A stretch of 33,711 nt of DNA from an uncultured Monoglobus sp. (lineage in GTDB: Bacteria; Bacillota; Clostridia; Monoglobales; Monoglobaceae), in NCBI GenBank assembly GCA_947625055.1, contig CANQMT010000028.1:1-33711 (forward strand), in the 5' to 3' direction. The stretch's first letter is position 1. Each line of letters starts with the position of its first letter. The notes below the pieces were generated by a model, which saw only the letters and a list, made by a program, of their open reading frames with translations, made no database searches and was not told where the DNA came from. This document shows positions 15,620-22,615 of this stretch, one piece after another. The position numbers were made by a program, and so were the translations under genes.

Positions 15620-17473
15620 TCAGTCCTCAAGCCCCTCGGCGGTTATGCTGTCCGAACCGCCGTCCGACTCACTATCGGAGCCGCCTCCGGAGCTTTCCGT
15701 TTCGCCTCCGCCCGATTCATTATCATTCGAGCCGCCGCCGGAACCCGACTCGGTATGCGTCTCCGTTTCGGATCTTCTGTCTGTATCGGTATTTCTTTCG
15801 CTGCTGTGAGTTTCTTCACGATCTGCCGCACCGCTTTCGTTTCCGCTGGTTGTTGTGGTGTTTCCGGAATTGTCCCGACTGCTTTCGTCCTTCGCTTTTG
15901 TGGGCTCGGGACTCTTTTCCGGACCGGCGCTGACCGTAAGATTGATCATATCTCCGGCAGCGACCGCGCTTCCGGGAGCGGGAGACTGCTCGAACACGAT
16001 ATTAGCCGCGACCTCAGGATTTACCTTTTCAATGCGTCCGCACGTAAGGCCAAGCATCTCGATCTCAGCCTTCGCGTCGTCATAACTCATTCCGGAATAA
16101 TCTTTAAGCGTGATCGACGAGCTGCCGGAACTGGTTATAACACGGATAATAATATTATCGCGATTGGTCATAACGGTTCCTCCCGCCGGAGTCTGCTCCA
16201 AAATGGTGCCGACGGGCTGTGTGCTGTCCGTCTTGCTCTGCTCGAGAATGCTGAACGTCTGGCCGTATGCCTTCTGCGCGTCTTTAAGCGTTGTTCCGAC
16301 AAGCGACGGGATCTTGACCGTGTCCTCGGAAGTGCCGAATATTCCAAATCCGTCGGTCACTGCGAAAGCGACGGCAATGCCTGCGGCCAGCACGGCCAGC
16401 GCCGACAGAAAGGCCACAAACGCCACTTTGCGCTCTTTTTTCTTTTTAATCCGTCTTGCCCGCTTTTCATTAAGTCTTTCCATAGCTTCATATTCCGCTT
16501 CCTGCTCGTCAAAATCGTCAATGTCGATACCCGAGTTTCTTCTTGCGAAGCTTTTTTCGTCCTCGATCTTAGGAAGCTTGATCGTGTTTGTGCCGCCGTC
16601 CACCGAGATCGTTCTGTTCCGTCTCGGATCACCAACTTCAAGGTTGGGATCGATCAGAACCTTGTTGATATCCGATATCATGTCGGTTATAGACGAGTAT
16701 CTGCTGTTCTGCTCTTTGGTCATCGCCTTCATGACGATCCTTTCCAGAGATTTCGGAACATCGGGATTGATCTCGGTTATCGGCGTCGCCGTCTCCTGAA
16801 TATGCTTTAAGGCGATAGCGACCGCCGTGCTGTCGTCAAACGGCAGGACGCCTGTCAGCATCTCATACATAACCACGCCCATTGAATAAATGTCCGTGCG
16901 CTCATCCGTATATCCGCCGCGCGCCTGTTCGGGCGAGAGATAATGAGCCGTGCCTATGGTGTTGTTGCTGGCCATGGTGGTCGTTGTCTGCGTCGCGGCC
17001 CGGGCGATGCCGAAGTCGGTGATCTTCAGCACTCCGTCGGGCGTCATTATTATGTTCTGCGGCTTTATGTCTCTGTGGATAACAGAGTTGTTGTGCGCCT
17101 CCTCGATGCCCTCGCAGATCTGAAGCGAGAATTCCGCGGCTTTGCGCCACTGAATAACGCCGACCTTGTCGATATACGTCTTTAAGGTCACGCCCTCGAT
17201 ATATTCCATAACGATATAATACATACCGTCCTCGCAGCCCACGTCATAGATAGAAACTATGTGCGGATTTGAAAGGCTTGCCGCCGCCTGCGCCTCGGTG
17301 TTAAATCTGCGCACGAACTCCTTGTCGTCCTTATAATCCTCCTTGAGTATCTTAACGGCCACATATCTGTTAAGGGCTTTGTCGCGTGATTTATAAACGC
17401 GGGCCATTCCGCCCTTTCCTATCTCCTCAATTATTTCATATCTTCCGTCTATCAGTTTTCCAATCATATTCAT
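15620..17473 (-). CDS. prkC: Membrane Ser/Thr kinase with two PASTA domains and an acidic Ser-rich tail
   Basis: Receptor kinase that senses peptidoglycan fragments and phosphorylates cell-wall, ribosome and spore-germination proteins. The kinase domain spans about 11-275: Gly loop IGKGGMARVYK, ATP Lys K41, HRD 133-135, DFG at 153-155 and SPEQARG. A basic juxtamembrane stretch (337-349) precedes one membrane helix (about 350-372). Two PASTA domains follow (about 383-447 and 453-516); three to four are common in relatives. Residues 517-617 form a long Ser/Gly/Glu/Asp-rich low-complexity tail outside the cell, not usual for the family. The start overlaps prpC (ATGA), coupling kinase and phosphatase. 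Confidence 0.95.
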   Translation of the reverse strand: MNMIGKLIDGRYEIIEEIGKGGMARVYKSRDKALNRYVAVKILKEDYKDDKEFVRRFNTEAQAAASLSNPHIVSIYDVGCEDGMYYIVMEYIEGVTLKTYIDKVGVIQWRKAAEFSLQICEGIEEAHNNSVIHRDIKPQNIIMTPDGVLKITDFGIARAATQTTTTMASNNTIGTAHYLSPEQARGGYTDERTDIYSMGVVMYEMLTGVLPFDDSTAVAIALKHIQETATPITEINPDVPKSLERIVMKAMTKEQNSRYSSITDMISDINKVLIDPNLEVGDPRRNRTISVDGGTNTIKLPKIEDEKSFARRNSGIDIDDFDEQEAEYEAMERLNEKRARRIKKKKERKVAFVAFLSALAVLAAGIAVAFAVTDGFGIFGTSEDTVKIPSLVGTTLKDAQKAYGQTFSILEQSKTDSTQPVGTILEQTPAGGTVMTNRDNIIIRVITSSGSSSITLKDYSGMSYDDAKAEIEMLGLTCGRIEKVNPEVAANIVFEQSPAPGSAVAAGDMINLTVSAGPEKSPEPTKAKDESSRDNSGNTTTTSGNESGAADREETHSSERNTDTDRRSETETHTESGSGGGSNDNESGGGETESSGGGSDSESDGGSDSITAEGLED

Positions 17474-18231
17474 TTGGCGCTTTCCTCCTCAACAATTCGT
17501 ATAACAATAACCGTGACGTTGTCAAGCCCGCCGCTTTCCTTAGCAAGCTCTACAAGATTTTCCGCGGTCTCTTTTGAGTTCTTTCCCTTTCTGACCGTTT
17601 CGAGTATCACGTTATCCTCGATCATTCCGGATAGCCCGTCGCTGCACATTACTATACTGTCGCCCGGCTTATATTCATATTCAAATATATCCGCCTTGAT
17701 ATCTTCCTCGCTGCCGACCGCCCGCGTGATTATATTTTTCTGGGGATGGAACCTCGCTTCTTCTCTTGTGATAGTTCCGTTTGCCACCATTTCCTCAACC
17801 ACCGAATGGTCAACGGTTATCTGATATATCTCACTTTCGCGGCACGCGTAAACGCGGCTGTCGCCGACATTGGCGATATACCCCTCGCCGCCGGAAAAGG
17901 CGCAGACGACAGCCGTTGTGCCCATCCCGCTTCGGCTGATGTCCTCGCGCGCCATCTGAAAAATACTGCTGTTTGCGCTGGTCAGGGCGTCGTTTATCCG
18001 CCGCGGAATATCCGGGTCGCCGTCGCCGCTGAGGATGTCGTCAAGAGACTTTGTGATAAAATCCACCGCAAGCCTGCTCGCAACCTCTCCCGCGTTGTGG
18101 CCGCCCATTCCGTCTGCGACAACGCAAAAACCCGGCTCACTGCCGTCCTTAAAACCGCGCACCGAATAGGAGTCCTCATTGATCTGCCTGGCGCAGCCTA
18201 TGTCGGTTACTCCGTAAACGTCAAATTTCAA
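17470..18231 (-). CDS. prpC: PP2C-family protein phosphatase
   Basis: Manganese-dependent Ser/Thr phosphatase that reverses PrkC phosphorylation. PP2C motifs are intact: RQINEDSY, VADGMGGHNAGE with two metal-binding Asp/Gly residues, GTTAVVCAF, NVGDSRVY, CSDGLSGMI and GGLDNVTVIVI. The start is a TTG (18229-18231) with GGAGG about ten bases upstream; no in-frame ATG fits the conserved N-terminus. It overlaps prkC by 4 nt. It follows rlmN after a 63-nt gap. Confidence 0.95.
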   Translation of the reverse strand: MKFDVYGVTDIGCARQINEDSYSVRGFKDGSEPGFCVVADGMGGHNAGEVASRLAVDFITKSLDDILSGDGDPDIPRRINDALTSANSSIFQMAREDISRSGMGTTAVVCAFSGGEGYIANVGDSRVYACRESEIYQITVDHSVVEEMVANGTITREEARFHPQKNIITRAVGSEEDIKADIFEYEYKPGDSIVMCSDGLSGMIEDNVILETVRKGKNSKETAENLVELAKESGGLDNVTVIVIRIVEEESAK

Positions 18232-18294
18232 TGTCCATTCTCCTCCTGTCCTTAATATATTACGAATATATTCTCTGTCTTACCGCAAGGATGT

Positions 18295-19335
18295 TCAGTT
18301 GGGGTAATGCGCGCTCCGCGACGCGCGAAGCTGCCCGCAGGCCGCCGAAATATCACTTCCCATTTCGCGCCGAACAGTGGCGGATATCCCGCGCGCGTTC
18401 AGTCTGTTTAAAAACTCTTTCGCACCGGCGCTTCCGGAGGGCGAAAATCCCGTGCCCTCAACGGCGTTCACCGGTATCAGATTAACGTGGCAAAGCATTC
18501 CCCGAAGCAGCGCGGCAAGCTTTTCCGCGGCCTCTGTTCCGTCGGTCACTCCCTTGATCAAAGTGTATTCAAACGTTATCCGCCTGCCCGTTTTTCCGGT
18601 GTAATATCTGCACACCTTCATCAGTTCATCTATATTATATTTCCTGTTTATCGGCATAATGCTGCTCCGCGCCTCATTTTCCGCCTCGTGCAGCGAGACC
18701 GCCAAGGTTATCTGAAGCTGCATATCCGCGAGCTCGTATATGCGCGGCACTATACCGCAAGTTGAAAGCGTAATGTGCCTTTGGCCTATGTTCATACCGT
18801 CCGGGTCGTTCACATTTTTAATAAACGCCGTGACGTTATCGAAATTATCAAGAGGCTCTCCCACGCCCATCATCACTATGTTGGAGATCCGCTCTCCCAG
18901 ATCCCGCTCCACAGCTATTATCTGATCGATTATCTCGCCCGGGGTGAGATCGCGGAGTTTTCCGCCTATAGTCGAAGCGCAGAATCTGCAACCCATTGCG
19001 CAGCCGACCTGGCTTGACACGCATATCGAGTATCCGTGCCTGTATTTCATCAGCACAGATTCAATATAATTGCCGTCACCTAATTTTAACAAATATCTGC
19101 GCGTCCCGTCAAGACTTGAAACAAATCTTTTTTCAATAATTAACGAATTTATCACGCACTCGTCTTTGAGCCTTTCGCGCAGAGCCTTTGGGATGTTTGT
19201 CATTTCGTCAAAATCCGAAATTTTTTCATACAGCCATTTATAAATCTGCGCGGCTCTGAACTTCGGCTCGCCCAACGAGACAATATATTTTTCAAGCTCC
19301 GTCTTTGAAAAATCCTTAAGCTTAATCTTTTCCAT
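18295..19335 (-). CDS. rlmN: 23S rRNA (A2503-C2) methyltransferase / tRNA (A37-C2) methyltransferase
   Basis: Radical SAM enzyme that methylates C2 of A2503 in 23S rRNA and A37 in some tRNAs through a methyl-cysteine intermediate. The cluster-binding motif is CAMGCRFC. The second catalytic Cys lies in the C-terminal SAACGQL. GVGEPLDNFDNV and the SLHEAENEARSSIMPINRKY region are hallmark RlmN (rather than Cfr) sequences. The 346-residue length is typical. The ribosome site is weak (AAGAAAGTGA). The gap to rsmB is 6 nt. Confidence 0.95.
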   Translation of the reverse strand: MEKIKLKDFSKTELEKYIVSLGEPKFRAAQIYKWLYEKISDFDEMTNIPKALRERLKDECVINSLIIEKRFVSSLDGTRRYLLKLGDGNYIESVLMKYRHGYSICVSSQVGCAMGCRFCASTIGGKLRDLTPGEIIDQIIAVERDLGERISNIVMMGVGEPLDNFDNVTAFIKNVNDPDGMNIGQRHITLSTCGIVPRIYELADMQLQITLAVSLHEAENEARSSIMPINRKYNIDELMKVCRYYTGKTGRRITFEYTLIKGVTDGTEAAEKLAALLRGMLCHVNLIPVNAVEGTGFSPSGSAGAKEFLNRLNARGISATVRREMGSDISAACGQLRASRSAHYPN

Positions 19336-19341
19336 AAAAAA

Positions 19342-20625
19342 TCACTTTCTTAAAAGCTTTGCTATATAAAATCCGCTGCCTCCGGTCTCATGCGTCAAAA
19401 GAGTACGCTCGGACACGAGTTCAAAATCGCCGCGGGTTTTGAGAAAATCCCGGATCTGCTCACCGTTTTCGGCCTTGAGCAGTGTGCATGTGCTGTAAAC
19501 TAAAACTCCGCCCGGCTTCACATAAAGCGCCGCTGCGCTTAAAAGCCCGCGCTGGATCTCTGCAAGCTCCGCGACGTCCTCCTCTTTCCGCCGCCAGCGG
19601 ATATCTGGCTTTGAATGCATAACCCCCAACCCCGAGCAGGGCGCGTCCAGCAGCACGCGGTCCGCCTTTCCGATAAGTTCTCCGACCGGCTCAGAGGCGT
19701 CTCTCGCCTCGGCCTTTATTATATCAATTCCCAGACGTTTTGCCGCCGCGTTGATCAGCGCTATCTTATGCTCGTGGATATCAAACGCGCGTATCTCGCC
19801 GCGGTTTTCCATAAGCTCCGCCATGTGCGTGGTCTTGCCGCCCGGCGCGGCGCACATGTCTATCGCGAACATTCCGGGCTTCGGATCAAGCGTTGCGGCC
19901 GCAAGCTGAGAACTGCGGTTCTGAAGCGTGAACAGTCCGTTTTTGTATGTATCCGACGCCGAAACGTCAAGAGCGCCGATTATCTTATAGCATCCCTCGA
20001 TAATTCCGTCCGGCTCGGCTTTTATTCCGTCATCTTCAAGAGCCTTAACAAAACGGTCGGTTTTTTTTAGTCGGTTTTCCCTGATATACGGCGGATAAGC
20101 GCGGCCTGCGGCGGCGAGAATTTTCTCGCACTCCTCCGCGCCGTAATCGTTGATAAGCCGTTTTACCATCCACATCGGGAACGAGAACATGACCGAAAGA
20201 TATTCCGCCTCGCCGTCGCCGCGCTCGGGATAGGCTATGCTTTCCTTTCCGCGGCACAGACCGCGCAGCACACCGTTCACAAACCCGCGCGAGCGATTGG
20301 CGTACTTTTTCGCGAGCTTCACGCTCTCGTCGCATGCGGCGGAGTCGGGGACCCTGTCAGTCATCATTATCTGATAGGCTCCGAGCTCCAGAATGATCCG
20401 CACCTGACGTGACATCTTTTTTATCCCGATCTTTGAGAAACGGGAAATTATATAATCAAGCAGCGTTCGGTTCTTAAGGCATCCGTAACACAGTTCCGTC
20501 GCAAAAGCCCTGTCGCGGCCGTCAAGTCCGCGCATCGCGCCGCTTAGCGCGCTGTTTATATACGCGCCGTCTCTGTCAAATCCGAGCAGCGCCTTAAACG
20601 CCGCCTCTCTTGCTCCCGATCCCAT
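19342..20625 (-). CDS. rsmB: 16S rRNA (C967-C5) methyltransferase
   Basis: Methylates C5 of a cytosine in helix 31 of 16S rRNA. An N-terminal NusB-like RNA-binding domain (about 1-140, with DRAFATELCYGCLKNR) is followed by a Rossmann methyltransferase with SAM-binding MCAAPGGKTTHMAEL, the catalytic-Cys motif DAPCSGLGV and the second Cys in STCTLL. The length of 427 is normal. The ATG overlaps the last base of the metallopeptidase stop (TGATG). No odd features. Confidence 0.95.
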   Translation of the reverse strand: MGSGAREAAFKALLGFDRDGAYINSALSGAMRGLDGRDRAFATELCYGCLKNRTLLDYIISRFSKIGIKKMSRQVRIILELGAYQIMMTDRVPDSAACDESVKLAKKYANRSRGFVNGVLRGLCRGKESIAYPERGDGEAEYLSVMFSFPMWMVKRLINDYGAEECEKILAAAGRAYPPYIRENRLKKTDRFVKALEDDGIKAEPDGIIEGCYKIIGALDVSASDTYKNGLFTLQNRSSQLAAATLDPKPGMFAIDMCAAPGGKTTHMAELMENRGEIRAFDIHEHKIALINAAAKRLGIDIIKAEARDASEPVGELIGKADRVLLDAPCSGLGVMHSKPDIRWRRKEEDVAELAEIQRGLLSAAALYVKPGGVLVYSTCTLLKAENGEQIRDFLKTRGDFELVSERTLLTHETGGSGFYIAKLLRK

Positions 20626-21332
20626 CAGTCGTCCCTTGTGCTGCGCGAGATCAAAATCAGACGCAGCAGCGACAGCAGCGCGCTGAGAGCCGCCGCGACA
20701 TATGTCATGGCAGCCGCGGACAGAACCTTTTTGGCGCCCGTCAGCTCGTCCCCCGAAAGCATGTCGTAGGACTCGAGCGTTTTAAGCGCCCGATTGCTGG
20801 CGTTAAACTCGACCGGCAGGGTTATAAGCTGAAAAATAACAACTCCGCAATAGAGCAGGATACCAAAATCTATGATAACCGGCGCGAAGCCCGCGAACGC
20901 CGTCATTATAAATCCGATCAAAATGATCGGCATCGACAGCTTGCTGCATACATTAACAACAGGGTATATGCCGTTCCTGACGCGGATCGGCGCGTAGCCC
21001 ATGGCGTACTGCACGGCGTGGCCGCACTCGTGGGCCGCAACGCCTATCGCGCCGATGCTGTTGCTCGCGAAGGTCGCGTCCGAAAGGCTGACAACGTTTG
21101 TTCTCGGGTCAAAATTGTCGGTGAGACTGCCCGAAATATGCTGAACGCGCACGTTCCGAAGGCCGTTGCGGTCGAGGATCAGCCGCGCCGCGTCCGCACC
21201 CGTCAGCCCGCGTGCGTTTATTACTTTTGAATATTTATTGAACGTGCTTGACACCTTGGCCTGCGCCCACATTCCGAATATGATCGCCGGAATGAGCAAA
21301 ATAACCGTCGGGTCAAAATAACCTAAATACAT
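20625..21332 (-). CDS. yugP: Membrane zinc metallopeptidase, YugP family
   Basis: Putative membrane protease (Zn_peptidase_2 family) whose natural substrate is unknown. The active-site helix AAHECGHAVQYAMGYAP supplies HExxH. The N-terminus is hydrophobic (ILLIPAIIFGMWAQ) and two further membrane segments follow at about 120-180, with a third near the end. The preceding LTGADAARLILDRNGL and DNFDPRTNVVSLS blocks are the family core. AGGAGG precedes ATG. Upstream are a weak terminator and a tandem 7-mer array, so its expression may be tuned separately from fmt. Confidence 0.9.
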   Translation of the reverse strand: MYLGYFDPTVILLIPAIIFGMWAQAKVSSTFNKYSKVINARGLTGADAARLILDRNGLRNVRVQHISGSLTDNFDPRTNVVSLSDATFASNSIGAIGVAAHECGHAVQYAMGYAPIRVRNGIYPVVNVCSKLSMPIILIGFIMTAFAGFAPVIIDFGILLYCGVVIFQLITLPVEFNASNRALKTLESYDMLSGDELTGAKKVLSAAAMTYVAAALSALLSLLRLILISRSTRDD

Positions 21333-21350
21333 AAAAATCCTCCTAACATA

Positions 21351-21385
21351 GTGATTAGTGATTAGTGATTAGCGAACAGCGAATA
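21351..21385. repeat. Short tandem array of a 7-nt unit upstream of yugP
   Basis: Three perfect copies of GTGATTA (21351-21371) are followed by two related units GCGAACA and GCGAATA (21372-21385). The array lies 9-45 nt upstream of the yugP ribosome site on the minus strand. It is likely replication slippage in an untranslated leader; no function is shown. Confidence 0.7.
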
Positions 21386-21394
21386 CGCGTATAT

Positions 21395-21415
21395 AAAAAT
21401 CACAAATTCTTTGTG
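21395..21415 (-). terminator. Weak intrinsic terminator or attenuator between fmt and yugP
   Basis: On the minus strand a 6-bp stem CACAAA/TTTGTG with a 3-nt loop (21401-21415) is followed by ATTTTTATAT. The stem is AT-rich and short, so partial termination is the most that can be claimed. Confidence 0.45.
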
Positions 21416-21455
21416 TTGTTCCCGCGAACCGTTTGCGCGCGAAATGTTTGAATTT

Positions 21456-22379
21456 TTATTTCATGATCTCGCCTGTTTCGATTTCGTGGCCGTTCAGATA
21501 GCTTGCGACGCTCATGCGCTTGCCGCCCTTCATTTGGATCTCGCCGACGAGCACGCTGCCGTCTCCGCATGCGATCTCAAGCTTCTTTCCTTGAACGCCC
21601 AGGATCTCACCCGGCTCGCCCGATCCGCTTCCCGCTTCGGCGACGAAAATCTTCATGATCTCGCCCTTATACTCCGAGTGCGCGAGCGGCCACGGATTTG
21701 TGCCGCGGATCAGATTAATTATCTCGACCGGCGATCTTGTCCAGTCGATCCGTCCGGTGCTTTTGTCGAGCATCGACGCGTATGTCGCCTCTGACTCGTC
21801 CTGTTTGATTCTCGGCGCGGTCCCGTTCTCAATGGCTCTTATCGTCCTGACGATAAGCTCTCCGCCCAGCGCCGCCAGGCGGTCAAACAGCTCTCCGGCC
21901 GTCTCGTTCTTTCCTATCTCGGTCTCCTCGGTGAAGATCATGTCGCCGGTGTCGAGAGTCCTGTCCATATACATCGTGGTCACACCCGTCACGCTGTCGC
22001 CGTTTATGACGCAGCGCTGAATGGGCGCGGCACCGCGGTATTTGGGAAGCAGCGAACCGTGGACGTTAACGCAGCCGTATCTCGGATAGTCAAGTATATA
22101 GCCGGGCAGTATTTTGCCGTAGGCCGCCACTATAATTATATCCGGAGCAAGCTCGTTTAATTTATCAAGAAACGTGTTGTTTTTAAGGGTTTCGGGCTGA
22201 TACACCGGAATGCCCAGCCTCTCGGCCGCGGCCTTGACCTCGGTCGGTTTAAGCTTGTGGCCCCTGCCCTTCGGTCTGTCGGGCTGAGAAACCGCCGCGA
22301 CGATCTCGTGTCCCGCTGCCGCTATCGCCTCGAGCGACGGCACGGCAAAGTCCGGAGTGCCCATAAAAAGTACTTTCAT
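21456..22379 (-). CDS. fmt: Methionyl-tRNA formyltransferase
   Basis: Formylates initiator Met-tRNA with 10-formyl-tetrahydrofolate. N-terminal motifs MKVLFMGTPDFAVPSL and the folate-binding VHGSLLPKYRGAAPIQRCVINGD carry the catalytic Asn-His-Asp set. The C-terminal OB-like domain (about 205-307) has STGRIDWTRSP and GTNPWPLAHS. The length of 307 is normal. It is the first gene of the minus-strand cluster, with its own promoter. Peptide deformylase and priA, usual upstream neighbours in Firmicutes, are absent here and replaced by an exported-protein gene. Confidence 0.97.
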   Translation of the reverse strand: MKVLFMGTPDFAVPSLEAIAAAGHEIVAAVSQPDRPKGRGHKLKPTEVKAAAERLGIPVYQPETLKNNTFLDKLNELAPDIIIVAAYGKILPGYILDYPRYGCVNVHGSLLPKYRGAAPIQRCVINGDSVTGVTTMYMDRTLDTGDMIFTEETEIGKNETAGELFDRLAALGGELIVRTIRAIENGTAPRIKQDESEATYASMLDKSTGRIDWTRSPVEIINLIRGTNPWPLAHSEYKGEIMKIFVAEAGSGSGEPGEILGVQGKKLEIACGDGSVLVGEIQMKGGKRMSVASYLNGHEIETGEIMK

Positions 22380-22416
22380 GCATACCTCTCCAGTTTGAAA
22401 TTTTTAGTATCTATAT

Positions 22417-22445
22417 ATTATACTACATTAGTCAATAATTATCAA
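22417..22445 (-). promoter_or_regulatory. Sigma-A promoter of the fmt cluster
   Basis: On the minus strand TTGATA (22440-22445), a 17-nt spacer and TATAAT (22417-22422) lie about 38 nt before the fmt start codon. This marks the likely head of the operon that runs to the lipoprotein gene. Confidence 0.7.
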
Positions 22446-22462
22446 GAGAAATTTTGACAGTA

Positions 22463-22615
22463 TTACAGGGTCATCATATAACTGCGGCAAAGCGCCGTTC
22501 CCGTTTCGGGATCGGCGCGCAGCGTATAAAAATCATCGTTTTTTGAATAAGCCCGCCCGGCGAATGCGATCCGATGCCGCTCCGTCAAAAGGAGGAATGG
22601 GTTTGGGAGAAATCC
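22463..22615 (-). other. Open frame continuing after the amber stop of the 868-residue protein
   Basis: Directly after the TAG that ends the upstream gene, the same frame stays open for 50 codons to a TAA at 22463-22465. Encoded segments such as RHRIAFAGRAYSKNDDFYT and LRADPETGTALCR look protein-like rather than random. It may be the severed end of the upstream gene or of a lost neighbour. It has no start codon or ribosome site of its own that I can see. The rest of the 22380-22615 spacer holds the fmt promoter and nothing else recognisable. Confidence 0.35.
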
